A stretch of DNA of 64,000 bases from Halomonas sp. BDJS001 (GTDB lineage: Bacteria; Pseudomonadota; Gammaproteobacteria; Pseudomonadales; Halomonadaceae), in the NCBI RefSeq assembly GCF_026104355.1, contig NZ_CP110535.1:2108001-2172000 (forward strand), written 5' to 3'. Below, piece by piece: positions 26,027 to 36,273 of this stretch (positions are counted from its first letter, which is position 1; every line of letters starts with the position of its first letter). The position numbers were made by a program, and so were the translations under genes. The notes under the pieces were generated by a model, which saw only the letters and a list, made by a program, of their open reading frames with translations, ran no database searches and was not told where the DNA came from.

Positions 26027-26665
26027 TTAAGCAATCTCAGTTTTGTCTTTAAACTCGCACAGATCCTCAATAATACAGCTACCGCAGCGAGGTTTGCGCG
26101 CGATGCAGGTGTAGCGGCCGTGAAGAATCAACCAATGGTGAGCATCGTGAAGAAATCCTTTTGGCACATGGCGCAGTAGTTTTTGCTCCACCTCAACGAC
26201 ATTTTTGCCTTTAGCAATGCCGGTGCGGTTGGAGACCCGGAAAATATGGGTATCCACCGCCATGGTGGGTTGGCCAAAGGCGGTGTTGAGTATCACATTG
26301 GCGGTTTTACGGCCGACGCCAGGCAGGGCCTCCAAGGCTTCGCGAGTATTGGGCACTTCGCCGCCGTGCTGGTTGACCAGGATGTGGCAGGTTTTCATCA
26401 GGTTTTCGGCTTTGGTGTTATACAAACCGATGGTTTTGATGTGCGCTTTTAGTTCATCGATACCTAACTCAATGATCTCTTGGGGGGTGTTGGCGACTGG
26501 ATAAAGTCGCGCCGTGGCTTTATTGACCCCCACATCGGTGGCTTGTGCAGAAAGCAGCACGGCGGCAAGCAGCTCAAACGGCGTGCTCCAATTAAGCTCA
26601 GTAGTGGGGTGTGGATTCTCCGCCTGCAGGCGAGTGAAAATCTCATGACGCTTTTGGGCATTCAT
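26027..26665 (-). CDS. nth: Endonuclease III (DNA glycosylase/AP lyase)
   Basis: Removes oxidised pyrimidines from DNA and cleaves the abasic site. The product is 212 aa from ATG 26665 (AAGAGA upstream); six extra codons are open before it. It shows the helix-hairpin-helix LPGVGRKTANVIL with the catalytic Lys, the catalytic Asp in VDTHIFRV, and the C-terminal 4Fe-4S cluster C-x6-C-x2-C-x5-C (CIARKPRCGSCIIEDLC). It follows rnfE after 104 bp, the conserved rnf-nth arrangement of gammaproteobacteria. Confidence 0.96.
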   Translation of the reverse strand: MNAQKRHEIFTRLQAENPHPTTELNWSTPFELLAAVLLSAQATDVGVNKATARLYPVANTPQEIIELGIDELKAHIKTIGLYNTKAENLMKTCHILVNQHGGEVPNTREALEALPGVGRKTANVILNTAFGQPTMAVDTHIFRVSNRTGIAKGKNVVEVEQKLLRHVPKGFLHDAHHWLILHGRYTCIARKPRCGSCIIEDLCEFKDKTEIA

Positions 26666-26769
26666 GGCGGATCTCTTAATCAATACGGGTTATTGATACA
26701 GGGTATAAATTCGAGCCATTGTTTATACGCATAATGTCTGATTAAGCCTATAGCCTCGTTATATTGCAG

Positions 26770-27471
26770 CTACTTTATTGTGCCGGTCACCCTTACGCGG
26801 CGTTCCGTGCGTGGGGCGGCTGCGACGGGTTGAGCACGTGCAGCGCTACGTTGGTCGATGACATTTTTCAGGGCGATTAACATACCCGCCACAAAGAACG
26901 CCCCCGGCGGCAGCACAAAAAACAGAAACTGGTAGTCGTCGGCAAGGGTCAACTGCCAATTGGCCGCGCTAGGCCCAAACAGTAGCGCCATACCACTGAA
27001 TAGCGTGCCTTGGCCGAGCAGCTCGCGTAGCGCGCCCAGTAGTACCAACACCGCCCCAAAACCGAGGCCCATCATAAAGCCGTCTATGGCCGCTGGAAGT
27101 ACCGGCTGGCGGGAGGCAAAGGCATCGGCGCGACCAAGAATGGCGCAGTTGGTGACGATCAGTGGAATAAAAATCCCCAATACCTGATAGAGCGGGTAGG
27201 CATAGGCCGCCATCAGCAGCTCAGCGCAAGTGACAAAAGCGGCAATCACCATCACAAAAGCGGGCAGGCGTACCGCGCTGGGCACCTGGTGGCGAATTAG
27301 CGAAATCGCCGTGCTGGCGCCCACCATGACCAGTAGCGTGGCCAAAGCCAGCCCCAGCGCATTAACGACGCTGCCGCTGACAGCCAGCAGGGGGCAGAGT
27401 CCCAGCAATTGAACCAGTGCGGGGTTATTCGACCAAAGGCCGCTGCGGGCCAGTTCGCGCCAGTGGCTCAT
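26770..27471 (-). CDS. rnfE: Electron transport complex subunit RnfE
   Basis: Integral membrane subunit (233 aa, six helices) of the Rnf complex, which couples electron transfer between NADH and ferredoxin-level acceptors to Na+ or H+ movement. RnfE and its homologue RnfA line the central path with an intramembrane iron centre, whose Cys ligands fit [12 protein letters not shown] and VTNCAILGR. It is last of rnfABCDGE. Its ATG overlaps the rnfG stop (ATGA). The C-terminal tail of about 25 residues is basic and Ala/Arg-rich. Confidence 0.94.
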   Translation of the reverse strand: MSHWRELARSGLWSNNPALVQLLGLCPLLAVSGSVVNALGLALATLLVMVGASTAISLIRHQVPSAVRLPAFVMVIAAFVTCAELLMAAYAYPLYQVLGIFIPLIVTNCAILGRADAFASRQPVLPAAIDGFMMGLGFGAVLVLLGALRELLGQGTLFSGMALLFGPSAANWQLTLADDYQFLFFVLPPGAFFVAGMLIALKNVIDQRSAARAQPVAAAPRTERRVRVTGTIK

Positions 27472-28124
27472 CGCTGAGGCTCCTCAAAAGTGATAGGTAG
27501 CGGTGTGTCGGCGGCGTACTGGAGCGTTTTATGAACGGCATTCACGACGGCGCGTGGGGTAATCGTCGCGCCGGTGAAGGCGTCAAAATGACCGCCATCC
27601 TTACTCACCGCCCAACCATTCGGCGGTAAACTCTCAAGTCCCAAACCGTTAAACCGGGTGATCCAGTCGCTGCGACTGCGCTCAATGTCATCGCCTAGCC
27701 CAGGGGTTTCCTGGTGCTGGGTAACCCGCACACCGCTAATACGCTGCTGCTGGTCAATGCCAATCAATAGGTGGATTTCACCGTTATACCCCTGCCGGGT
27801 GACCACCGGTAAAATTACCGCACTGCTCTCGCCCCTGTTCTCGTGACTGTTTTGATCGCTTACCCACCAGCCTTGGCTATCGCTCTGAAGTCCTAGTGCT
27901 TCGGGATTGGGAATCGTAAAGGTGCTTTCCAGCACTTGGGTAACGGGCGTATTCGCCAGTGTCTGGGGAAGCACTTCTTGAAGCTGGCGGTGCTGGTAAG
28001 CCAACTTATGCGCTTCTATTCGTTCGGCGGTTAGCGCCCGGGTAAGCGCGACACTGCCGGCGGTGACCAGGGCAAAGGTGCCCAGCGCAAAGGCACCACG
28101 CTGCATAGCCTGGAAGAGGGTCAT
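27468..28124 (-). CDS. rnfG: Electron transport complex subunit RnfG
   Basis: Membrane-anchored periplasmic flavoprotein subunit, 218 aa. One N-terminal helix (about residues 10-29) leads to an FMN-binding domain. The covalent FMN attachment site is the Thr in the [12 protein letters not shown] motif, modified by Apb[14 protein letters not shown] and [12 protein letters not shown] are typical of the fold. ATG overlaps the rnfD stop, and its stop overlaps the rnfE start. Confidence 0.94.
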   Translation of the reverse strand: MTLFQAMQRGAFALGTFALVTAGSVALTRALTAERIEAHKLAYQHRQLQEVLPQTLANTPVTQVLESTFTIPNPEALGLQSDSQGWWVSDQNSHENRGESSAVILPVVTRQGYNGEIHLLIGIDQQQRISGVRVTQHQETPGLGDDIERSRSDWITRFNGLGLESLPPNGWAVSKDGGHFDAFTGATITPRAVVNAVHKTLQYAADTPLPITFEEPQR

Positions 28125-29167
28125 GGCCGCTCTCCTGGCTTCCCTGATGCGGCTTTTGGCTGTCCCGTGGGGCGCGGCACGCTATATATATCTAACAATG
28201 GCACGCAGAGGTTCATTAACAGTACCGCAAACGCCACTGCGTCGGGGTAACCGCCAAAGGTGCGGATAATGATCACCAGAGCGCCAATGCCCGCGCCATA
28301 GATGAGTTTGCCACGCCGACTGGTAGCGGCGGAAACCGGGTCGGTGGCGATAAAGAAGGCACCAAATAGCGTTGCTCCGGTGAGTAGGTGAAACAGCGGC
28401 GAGGCAAAGTGGCTGGGGTCGCTGAGGTAAAACAGCGTGGCCAGGAGGAGTGCGCTGCCCAGCATCGCCACCGGGATGTGCCAGCTAATAATTCTCTTCG
28501 CCAGCAGTAATACACCCCCCGCTAACCAAGCGAGAGCCACCCATCGCCAGGCACTTAGGGTTCCATCCGGTAGTGGATTGGTCGCCCAGAACTCGCTGGC
28601 AAGTAGTGTGTCGCCTTTGTGTTTGAACGCATCAAGGGGAGTGGCGCCGCTCCAACTATCCAATTGGGCGGTGGGCAGCGTTCCAGCAATTTGCGCCCAT
28701 AAGCCATTGTGTAGCAGCTCCTGAGGAGGTGCCCACAGCGTCATATAGGCAGGAAACGACACCAACAGCAGTGCATAGCCCACCATGGCGGGGTTAAAGG
28801 GGTTATGCCCCAAGCCGCCGTATAGCTGCTTGGCGACCACAATCGCGGCGAACATACCCACACCGATCAGCCACCAGGGGCTAGCGGGTGGCAGTGATGC
28901 ACCCAGAAGAACGCCGGTAAGCAGGGCGCTTGAGTCATTCAGCGCGACACCAATGGGGCGCATGCGTAGTCGCAGTACGGCGGATTCCAGCGCAACGCCG
29001 AAAGCGGCGGCGAGCAGTACATTGCTGATAACGCCAAGCCCAAAGAAGTAGCTCATGGTGGCGATGCCTGGCAGTGTTGCCACTATTACCCAGCGCATTA
29101 AGCTCGCCGTTGGCGGTACAGCTGTCGTCGCAGTATCGTTAACGTCTGAGGCGTGCATCATGCTCAT
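28121..29167 (-). CDS. rnfD: Electron transport complex subunit RnfD
   Basis: Integral membrane subunit, 348 aa, with about nine helices. It binds FMN covalently through Thr in SGATPLDAF. GHNPFNPAMVGYA is a strongly conserved RnfD segment. Related to NqrB. Overlaps rnfC and rnfG by 4 nt (ATGA) at each end, so translation is coupled across the operon. Confidence 0.95.
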   Translation of the reverse strand: MSMMHASDVNDTATTAVPPTASLMRWVIVATLPGIATMSYFFGLGVISNVLLAAAFGVALESAVLRLRMRPIGVALNDSSALLTGVLLGASLPPASPWWLIGVGMFAAIVVAKQLYGGLGHNPFNPAMVGYALLLVSFPAYMTLWAPPQELLHNGLWAQIAGTLPTAQLDSWSGATPLDAFKHKGDTLLASEFWATNPLPDGTLSAWRWVALAWLAGGVLLLAKRIISWHIPVAMLGSALLLATLFYLSDPSHFASPLFHLLTGATLFGAFFIATDPVSAATSRRGKLIYGAGIGALVIIIRTFGGYPDAVAFAVLLMNLCVPLLDIYSVPRPTGQPKAASGKPGERP

Positions 29168-30819
29168 GGTGACTTCTCGCTGGAGTGCTGTTCGCGCGCC
29201 TGGGCAAGCTGCAATTCAGCCGCCTTTAAGTTCTCTTGTGCCGTGGCAAGCTGCATTTCCAAATCATCCAGCGGCTGCTTGGGGTCTTCCTGGGCGATGC
29301 GCGCCAGGGTCTTCTCAGCCTTTTTGACCGATGCTTTAGCCGCAGCATGGGCAATCCGTAGGCCACGCAGGTCGACTTGCTCGCTGCTGGGGGAGGCCGT
29401 GTTGGAAGGGCGGCGTTGTTGCGCCTGACGGGCTTGCCTGCGTGCCTGTTTCTCGGCTTCTTCACGGGCGAGCCGCGCTTGGCGATGTTCGAAGCGGTGT
29501 TTGGCGTGTTCGGCTTTTGTGGCTTCAATTCGCTGCAGGCGTATCCGACTTTTAGCTTCGCGGTAATCCACTACCAGCGGAATATGGCTGGGACACACAT
29601 AGCTGCAGGCGCCGCACTCAATACAGTCAAACAGGTGATAGCGCTCTATTTTGGCGTCGTCTTCGGCACGGGCGTACCAGTGCAGCTGTTGGGGCAGCAG
29701 CGCCACCGGGCAAACGCTTTCGCACTCACCGCAGCGGATGCAGGGCGATTCCGCTGGAGCAGGCGGAAATTCTTCGCGCGTTGCCGCGATTAAGCAGTTA
29801 GTCAGCTTGGTAACCGGCGTATCCAGCGTGGGTAGCGGGGTGCCCATCATGGGGCCACCCTGAATCACTTGATGTAACTCGGCGATATTCAGGCCTACCT
29901 GCTCCAGCAGCTCTCTAATAGAGGTGCCCAGGCGTACCCAGCGATTGCCGGGCTGGTTGATTGACTCTCCTGTCAGAGTGACAATTCGGGAAACTAGCGG
30001 CTGACCATCGCGCACTGCTTGTAGTATCGCCAGTAGCGTGCCTGGGTTATGGCATAACACGCCCACATCCGCGGGCAGCCCGCCACTGGGTACGTTAAGG
30101 TCTAATAGTTTTTTAATTAGCTGACGCTCGCCGCCGCTAGGGTAGCGGGTAGAAATGACGGATAGCTCAACCGGCACGGGTTGGCTATCAGGCAGGGCAT
30201 GCTGCAGTGCTGTAATGGCATCGGGTTTGTTATCCTCGATGCCAATAACGATCTGCTGTGCGCCACACAGTTTGGCGATGATCTGCGCGCCTTGAAGCAC
30301 CTCGTTAGCGTAGAGGCGTAGAGTGAGATCGTCGGCGGTAATATAGGGCTCACACTCGGCGGCGTTAATCACCAAGGTGTGAATCGCATGCTGCTCGACC
30401 ACCCGCGCTTTAATATGGGTAGGAAACCCAGCTCCGCCCAAGCCGACAATCCCGCTCTCATTCAAACGCTCCACCAGTACTGCGGTATCCGCAACGCGCC
30501 AGTCGAGGCTGGGCAGCCGCTGCCACGTATCCTGGCCATCGCCCTCAATGGTGATTTGGGTAGCGCTAACCTCGCTTACCGTGCCGCTAATGCTGGCGTG
30601 CAGATGACTGGAAATCATTCCTTCCCGCTTGGCAATCAGGCTGCCTACTTTTACGGCCTCGCCCGCTGACACACAGGGGGCGGCGGCCTGACCGCTATGT
30701 TGCTGCAGGGGGAGAGTGACCCGCGGAGGCAGTGGCGCTTCACTCAGGGGAGATCGGTTGGAGCGCTGTTTACGCTCCGGTGGGTGAATGCCACCAGGGA
30801 AGTCATAGCTGCGCGGCAT
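29164..30819 (-). CDS. rnfC: Electron transport complex subunit RnfC
   Basis: Cytoplasmic peripheral subunit, 551 aa, that binds NADH and FMN and carries two 4Fe-4S clusters. The N-terminal flavin/NADH region includes GIVGLGGAGFPTHIK. Two cluster motifs follow: CIRCGECESVCP and CIECGACSYVCP. The C-terminus is a charged Ala/Arg/Glu coiled tail, shorter than the repeat-rich tail of the E. coli protein (740 aa). The ATG at 30819 overlaps the rnfB stop as TGATG. Confidence 0.95.
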   Translation of the reverse strand: MPRSYDFPGGIHPPERKQRSNRSPLSEAPLPPRVTLPLQQHSGQAAAPCVSAGEAVKVGSLIAKREGMISSHLHASISGTVSEVSATQITIEGDGQDTWQRLPSLDWRVADTAVLVERLNESGIVGLGGAGFPTHIKARVVEQHAIHTLVINAAECEPYITADDLTLRLYANEVLQGAQIIAKLCGAQQIVIGIEDNKPDAITALQHALPDSQPVPVELSVISTRYPSGGERQLIKKLLDLNVPSGGLPADVGVLCHNPGTLLAILQAVRDGQPLVSRIVTLTGESINQPGNRWVRLGTSIRELLEQVGLNIAELHQVIQGGPMMGTPLPTLDTPVTKLTNCLIAATREEFPPAPAESPCIRCGECESVCPVALLPQQLHWYARAEDDAKIERYHLFDCIECGACSYVCPSHIPLVVDYREAKSRIRLQRIEATKAEHAKHRFEHRQARLAREEAEKQARRQARQAQQRRPSNTASPSSEQVDLRGLRIAHAAAKASVKKAEKTLARIAQEDPKQPLDDLEMQLATAQENLKAAELQLAQAREQHSSEKSP

Positions 30820-31421
30820 CAAGCCACCCCCGACGCGGGTTGGTGGTCGCTAGCAATCACGCTTGCGCTTGATGAGAGTGTCACTACCGGCTGCCACTGG
30901 TTGAGCGGGGCTGAGCGGGGCAGCATATCAATGCAGTCCACTGGGCAGGGATCCAGGCAGAGATCACAGCCGGTGCACTCGTCTTCAATGACGGTGTGCA
31001 TCAGTTTAGCGGCACCGATAATCGCGTCGACCGGGCAGGCCTGAATACATTTCGTGCAGCCAATGCACTCTTCTTCGCGAATAAAGGCCACTTTGGCCTC
31101 GCTCTGAGCCTCACCGTCGAGGGGTTCGGCTTCACGGCCTAAGAGATCCGCCAGGGCATGAATGGTCGCTTCGCCACCCGGGGGACATTTGTTCAATGCA
31201 TCGCCCTGGTTAATCGCTTCGGCGTAAGGACGACAGCCCGGGTAGCCGCACTGGCCGCACTGCGTTTGCGGCAGTAGCGCATCAATTTGCTCAACCAGCG
31301 GGTTATCTTCGCGCTTAAAGCGCTCGCTCACCACGCCTAGTAGGGCACCAAAACCGATACCCAAGCCGGTTAATACCGCGACGGCGCTGAGGATGCCAAT
31401 AAGATCAATGCTGCTATTCAT
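30819..31421 (-). CDS. rnfB: Electron transport complex subunit RnfB
   Basis: A 200-aa subunit with an N-terminal membrane helix (about residues 5-27). A 4Fe-4S domain with [16 protein letters not shown] and two ferredoxin-type clusters ([16 protein letters not shown] and [16 protein letters not shown]) follow. It passes electrons between RnfC and the membrane subunits or an external ferredoxin. It lies 12 nt after rnfA and overlaps rnfC. Confidence 0.96.
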   Translation of the reverse strand: MNSSIDLIGILSAVAVLTGLGIGFGALLGVVSERFKREDNPLVEQIDALLPQTQCGQCGYPGCRPYAEAINQGDALNKCPPGGEATIHALADLLGREAEPLDGEAQSEAKVAFIREEECIGCTKCIQACPVDAIIGAAKLMHTVIEDECTGCDLCLDPCPVDCIDMLPRSAPLNQWQPVVTLSSSASVIASDHQPASGVA

Positions 31422-31433
31422 CGCGCGTTGCCT

Positions 31434-32015
31434 TCATCCCTGCACCAACCCTGAAAAACCTAAAAATGCTAATGACATAAGGCTGGCGGTGACCATCGCT
31501 ATCGCCGCGCCCTGGAAGGGTTTGGGAATATCCGCCCCCGCTAAACGTTCGCGCATGGCGGCAAACAGCACCAAAATAAGCGAGAAGCCCAGTGCTGCGC
31601 CCAAACCATACAGGGTGGTGTGAAAAAAGCTTAATTCCCGGTTTAGCGACAAAAGCGCAACCCCCAATACCGCACAGTTAGTCGTGATTAGCGGAAGGAA
31701 AATGCCCAGCACCTGGTGTAGCAGCGGACTCAGCTGGCGCACCATGATTTCAGTAAACTGCACTACGGCGGCGATCACCACGATAAAGCTGATGGTGCGC
31801 AGATAAGTGACATCCAGCGGTACAAGCAAACCGTGATAAACCACAAAACTAGCGGCTGACGCTAGGGTCAGCACAAAGGTGGTAGCCAGGGACATGCCCA
31901 TGGCCGACTCCAGTTTATTGGAGACGCCCATAAACGGACATAGGCCCAGGAACTGAACCAGTACGAAGTTGTTGACCAGGGCAGTGCTGATCAAAATGAT
32001 AAATAACTCACTCAT
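31434..32015 (-). CDS. rnfA: Electron transport complex subunit RnfA
   Basis: Integral membrane subunit, 193 aa, six helices, paralogous to Rnf[13 protein letters not shown] and TTNCAVLG carry the cysteines of the intramembrane iron centre. First of the rnf genes, but its ATG overlaps the stop of the preceding diguanylate cyclase (ATGA), so the two are probably co-translated. Confidence 0.96.
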   Translation of the reverse strand: MSELFIILISTALVNNFVLVQFLGLCPFMGVSNKLESAMGMSLATTFVLTLASAASFVVYHGLLVPLDVTYLRTISFIVVIAAVVQFTEIMVRQLSPLLHQVLGIFLPLITTNCAVLGVALLSLNRELSFFHTTLYGLGAALGFSLILVLFAAMRERLAGADIPKPFQGAAIAMVTASLMSLAFLGFSGLVQG

Positions 32016-33610
32016 GGCAATGTATTGTGCGAAGAAAAGGTGGAGTTGGCTAGCGAGGGCGTATACACCTTGGCACTGTGCCTCCCGGCTGCTTTTGCTG
32101 CGTAGAGCGCTTGGTCGGCGGTCGTCATTAATCCACTGGGCGTCATGGCGCCTTCTATATCTAACTGGCTAATGCCAATGCTAACGGTGACATATGAAGC
32201 CACAGGCGACACCTGATGGGGATGCTTTAATTGGTCTACGGCATGACTAAGCGCTTGGCTTTTCTCCAGCGCCTGAGTGGCAGAAGTGGCGGGCAGCATG
32301 GCGCTGAACTCTTCGCCGCCGGTGCGCGCTATAAAAAAGCCATGGGCGGTGGCGACCTCATGCATCGTTTGCGCGACCCGTCGCAAACAAATATCCCCTT
32401 CAGGGTGCCCATAATGATCGTTAAACAGCTTGAAATGGTCAATATCAATCATCATGACCGAGAGGGGCTGCCCAGTGGTCAGGGCATTATTGACCACCTC
32501 TTGTAGGCGCTGATCGAATAGACGGCGATTGGGCAAGCCAGTCAAGGGGTCATGGGTAGAAAGCTGGATTAGTTCGGAATTGAGTTGTTGCTGGCGCTTT
32601 AATTGCTTTTGAAAAGCGCGGGCAAGTATTCCTATTTCATCACCACGTTTCAATAAACTGCTCGACTCATAAATATCGCCGCTGATTTGCTGGGTGAAAC
32701 TGGTTAAGATTTTGAGCGGCTTAAGAATAATGCGCTCTAACAAAAGCAGTACAAGGCTGATGACCAACAGCATTAAGCATGCGGTCCACAGCAGCACGTA
32801 GCGAAACGTTTCTAAGCTTGCAAGATAGCTGGTGCGTTTAAGCTGAGTACCTAGTGCTATTTGTTGATTGGATGGGTAGGTAGTTAAAAAGCGCTGCGCG
32901 AAAATCGTATTGCCCATAATGTTAATGGCAATATCGTTATCCTCTTTGCCATTAACCACGGAAAGCATCGTTGGAAGCCCCGTATAGCGCTCTATTGTGC
33001 TAAGCCAGTCAGCGTCCATAGGGCGTACTTTAAACAGCCAGCCTTGAGGCGGTCCACTTTCGTCAGTGCGGAAAATGGGATTGGATGCCACGATTAATGG
33101 CGGGGTGCCTGCATACAGGGCACTTTTTCTTTGCAGAGAGTCTTCTTTAATTGAGGCTTGCATAGTATGCACCAAGCCAGCCATCCATCGGCATTCTCTC
33201 TCTACGCTACGGCAGGTGTGGTACTGGCCATTAGCCGGATTGATGCCAGCTAAAAAGTGTACCTCGCCCTCCGCGTTGAAAAAGGCCATGAGTTGGTAAT
33301 GCATCTCTTCAAACATCTGTTGGCTAAAGTTGGTATCGGGGTAACCCGGGTAGTTACCCTGAACAAACTCGTAGGTGTCGTCCCAAATTGCCCAGTCTCG
33401 CGCTTGGGCCAGTAAAGTTTCGTGGCTAACATTTAGTCCAGCCTCTATTTTCTCTAACTCTTTTGTCACTACCGCACGTTCTTCCTTGTGTAGGGCCGGA
33501 AATATTATCCATTTACTCAATATTACCAAGGAGATAAGCGCGAGGAGTAAAACCCCACTGAGAGCTGCAAGGAAGCGAAAGCGCAAAGATCGAGAGAAGC
33601 GTTGAACCAT
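32012..33610 (-). CDS. CHASE4-GGDEF diguanylate cyclase, overlapping rnfA
   Basis: A 532-aa membrane sensor. One N-terminal helix (about residues 12-34) is followed by a periplasmic CHASE4-type domain (about 40-245, [18 protein letters not shown]). A second helix (about 262-285) and HAMP-like linker lead to a C-terminal GGDEF domain (about 355-515) with active site GGEEF at 431-435. It therefore probably makes c-di-GMP from GTP. The start at ATG 33610 fits the first helix; 29 upstream codons are open. Its stop overlaps the rnfA start by 4 nt, so a signalling enzyme is translationally tied to the Rnf electron-transfer operon. It lies just after the metG terminator. Confidence 0.9.
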   Translation of the reverse strand: MVQRFSRSLRFRFLAALSGVLLLALISLVILSKWIIFPALHKEERAVVTKELEKIEAGLNVSHETLLAQARDWAIWDDTYEFVQGNYPGYPDTNFSQQMFEEMHYQLMAFFNAEGEVHFLAGINPANGQYHTCRSVERECRWMAGLVHTMQASIKEDSLQRKSALYAGTPPLIVASNPIFRTDESGPPQGWLFKVRPMDADWLSTIERYTGLPTMLSVVNGKEDNDIAINIMGNTIFAQRFLTTYPSNQQIALGTQLKRTSYLASLETFRYVLLWTACLMLLVISLVLLLLERIILKPLKILTSFTQQISGDIYESSSLLKRGDEIGILARAFQKQLKRQQQLNSELIQLSTHDPLTGLPNRRLFDQRLQEVVNNALTTGQPLSVMMIDIDHFKLFNDHYGHPEGDICLRRVAQTMHEVATAHGFFIARTGGEEFSAMLPATSATQALEKSQALSHAVDQLKHPHQVSPVASYVTVSIGISQLDIEGAMTPSGLMTTADQALYAAKAAGRHSAKVYTPSLANSTFSSHNTLP

Positions 33611-33657
33611 AGAGCGAACCTGAACAAAGCGATAATGGTATGTGATAACTGCAAAAA

Positions 33658-33692
33658 TAAGGGGGCAAAGACGGTTAGCCTCTGCCCCCTTA
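33658..33692 (-). terminator. Rho-independent terminator of metG
   Basis: TAAGGGGGCA (33658-33667) and TGCCCCCTTA (33683-33692) form a 10-bp stem. On the minus strand it is followed by TTTTTGC, giving the U-tract after metG. Confidence 0.8.
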
Positions 33693-33709
33693 ATCACATA
33701 ATTGGAGTA

Positions 33710-35746
33710 TTACGTTACTCGCTGTCCCGGTTCGGCGCCCGCATCGGGAGAGAGCAGGTAGATGCCATCTTCATTGGCAGAGGCTAACACCATGCCTTCC
33801 GATACGCCAAAGCGCATTTTGCGCGGTGCCAAATTAGCGACCATCACCGTCAAGCGGCCTTCCAGGGCTTCCGGTGCGTAGGCGGAGCGAATGCCGGAGA
33901 AGACGTTGCGGGTTTCGCCACCGAGGTCGAGGGTCAATTGCAGCAATTTGTCGGCGCCTTCGACATATTCTGCTTTGGCGATTCGCGCAATGCGCAGGTC
34001 GACTTTGGCAAAGGCGGCAAAGTCGATCTCTTCAGCAATGGGGTCTTCCGCCAGTGGGCCTTTGGGGACTTCCTTCAATTTTTGCTCTTCCACGAGATCT
34101 TCCTTCGACGCTTCAATCATGGCATCGATTTTGTCGCGTTCAACGCGGGTCATCAGCGGTTTGAATTTGTTGATCGAATGATCGGTGAGCACGCTTTGAC
34201 GCGTGTGCCAATCGAGCGACTCAACGTTAAGAAACTCACGCGCTTGCTCTGCCATGGCGGGTACCACGGGCGCCAGATAGACCATCAGCTGGCGGAACAG
34301 ATTAATGCCTACGGAGCATATTTCAAGCACCTCTGTGTCGCGGCCATCCTGCTTCGCCAGTGCCCAGGGCTCTTTGTCAGCAATATAAGTATTGGCTTCG
34401 TCCGCCAGCTCCATAATTTTGCGCATGGCCCGGCTAAATTCGCGGGCTTCGAAGTCTTCGGCGATATCGTCACCGGCGGCAATAAAGCGGGCGACCATCT
34501 GTGGCTCAGCGCAGTGGCTTGAGAGGCGCCCACCGCCGAGTTTTTTAACAAAGCCGGCGCAGCGGCTGGCAATGTTGACCACTTTGCCGACCAGGTCTGA
34601 GTTTACCCGTGCAGCAAAATCTTCCAGGTTCAGATCCAAGTCATCGACTTTGGAAGTAAGCTTAGCCGCAAAGTAGTAGCGCAAGTATTCTGGATTCAGG
34701 TAATCGGCGTAGGTGGCGGCTTTAATAAAGGTGCCGCGGGATTTCGACATCTTGGCGCCGTCTACCGTCAGGAAACCGTGGCAGTTGACCGCGGTGGGGG
34801 TGCGCAGGTCAGCGCCATGCAGCATGGCGGGCCAGAACAGCGCATGGAAATAGACGATATCCTTGCCGATAAAGTGATACACCTCGGCATCGGAGCCTTT
34901 GTTCCAGAAGCTATCGAAGTCGATGCCTTCGCGGTCACACAGGTTCTTAAAGCTGGCCAGGTAGCCGATAGGTGCGTCCAGCCAGACATAGAAGTATTTG
35001 CCTGGGGCGTCGGGGATTTCGAAGCCAAAGTAGGGGGCGTCGCGGGAGATATCCCACTCGTTAAAGCCGGACTCAAACCACTCCATTAGCTTATTGCGAA
35101 TTTGCGGCTGCACATGACCGTCGTCAATCCAGCCCTGCAGGAAGTCGGCAAAGTCGGGCAGCTTAAAGAAGTAGTGGGTCGAGGTGCGTACCTCGGGCGT
35201 GGCGCCTGAAATGGCCGAAACAGGGTTAATCAAGTCGGCGGGGGTGTAGGTAGCGCCGCACTTTTCACAGTTGTCGCCATACTGGTCTTCAGCGCCACAT
35301 TTAGGGCAGGTGCCTTTGATAAAACGGTCAGCCAGAAATAGGCCTTTCTGGGGGTCAAACATCTGCTCGATATCACGGGTGGCAATATGGCCTTTATCCC
35401 GCAACCGCTTGTAAATCATCTCGCTGAAGTGGCGGTTTTCAATCGAGTGAGTGGAGTGGTAGTTGTCGAACCCGACCCCAAAGCGGGCGAAGTCTGTCTG
35501 GTGGTCGTTGGAGACCCGCTCAATCAGCGCTTCAGAGGTAATCCCTTCCTGCTCGGCCCGCAGCATAATGGCGGTGCCATGGGCGTCATCGGCACACACG
35601 TAGTAGCACTGTTGGCCACGGCTTTTCTGGAAACGCACCCAGATATCAGTCTGGATATACTCAAGTAAGTGACCGAGGTGAATGGCTCCGTTGGCGTAGG
35701 GGAGCGCGCTAGTCACCAAAATGTTGCGCGTGGCGGTAGTAGACAT
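33710..35746 (-). CDS. metG: Methionyl-tRNA synthetase
   Basis: Charges tRNA-Met with methionine. The 678-aa class I enzyme has the HLGH signature near the N-terminus ([14 protein letters not shown]), a zinc-binding insertion with CPKC and CEKC, and KMSKS in the catalytic core. The C-terminal tRNA-binding (EMAP-II-like) dimer domain occupies about residues 575-678 ([16 protein letters not shown]). Length matches E. coli (677 aa). The ATG at 35746 is the family start; 19 upstream codons are open. Confidence 0.97.
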   Translation of the reverse strand: MSTTATRNILVTSALPYANGAIHLGHLLEYIQTDIWVRFQKSRGQQCYYVCADDAHGTAIMLRAEQEGITSEALIERVSNDHQTDFARFGVGFDNYHSTHSIENRHFSEMIYKRLRDKGHIATRDIEQMFDPQKGLFLADRFIKGTCPKCGAEDQYGDNCEKCGATYTPADLINPVSAISGATPEVRTSTHYFFKLPDFADFLQGWIDDGHVQPQIRNKLMEWFESGFNEWDISRDAPYFGFEIPDAPGKYFYVWLDAPIGYLASFKNLCDREGIDFDSFWNKGSDAEVYHFIGKDIVYFHALFWPAMLHGADLRTPTAVNCHGFLTVDGAKMSKSRGTFIKAATYADYLNPEYLRYYFAAKLTSKVDDLDLNLEDFAARVNSDLVGKVVNIASRCAGFVKKLGGGRLSSHCAEPQMVARFIAAGDDIAEDFEAREFSRAMRKIMELADEANTYIADKEPWALAKQDGRDTEVLEICSVGINLFRQLMVYLAPVVPAMAEQAREFLNVESLDWHTRQSVLTDHSINKFKPLMTRVERDKIDAMIEASKEDLVEEQKLKEVPKGPLAEDPIAEEIDFAAFAKVDLRIARIAKAEYVEGADKLLQLTLDLGGETRNVFSGIRSAYAPEALEGRLTVMVANLAPRKMRFGVSEGMVLASANEDGIYLLSPDAGAEPGQRVT

Positions 35747-35849
35747 GGTGAAGGTTAATTCCGAGTGAATAGGGGTGCCGGTCAGGCGGTAACTAAAAAA
35801 CACGGCGAAGTCACTTAAGGCTTCGCCGCTGGCTTTTCCTTAGCAACGG

Positions 35850-36131
35850 TTAATACAAGGCCTGCTCTTCCTGAACCACTTCACGCAGCAGTTCTAAAAA
35901 GAGTTTATCAGCCTCGGAGTGCTCGGCCGGATCTTCCGGTATATGGACGCTGGTAGTGTCGGAAATTTCGTTGGCAATCCGCGCCATTGCCGCTGGGCTA
36001 TTGCCTTCGGCCAACTGCTCTCTGGCAATCACAAGAGACTGCTCAAGAATCTTTGGGTCTTGCAGTAGTTTGCGAATAAAACCGCGTAGCTCATTGATGA
36101 CACGTGTTTTCTGGATTTCTGAACCGGACAT
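35850..36131 (-). CDS. Small protein of unknown function upstream of metG
   Basis: A 93-aa, mostly helical, acidic protein with no motif I recognise. The start at ATG 36131 is supported by AAGGAGA 9 nt upstream. Visible segments are a basic helix near residues 8-28 and an acidic C-terminal half ending in EVVQEEQALY. No cysteines, signal peptide or membrane segment. It is 103 bp before metG on the same strand and may share its transcript. The clean ribosome-binding site and codon use like its neighbours support a real gene. Confidence 0.65.
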   Translation of the reverse strand: MSGSEIQKTRVINELRGFIRKLLQDPKILEQSLVIAREQLAEGNSPAAMARIANEISDTTSVHIPEDPAEHSEADKLFLELLREVVQEEQALY

Positions 36132-36273
36132 GGAAGTCTCCTTAGGATCGCGAACGACGACAGCGCCAAGCGAAACCAATCAATGCGTTGACCATAGCAT
36201 TTTTTCCGCCGACGGGCATGAGTTGCCTGATATTAAAATGACCGCTTAAATGGGGTCAGCTTAAAGCGCTGAC

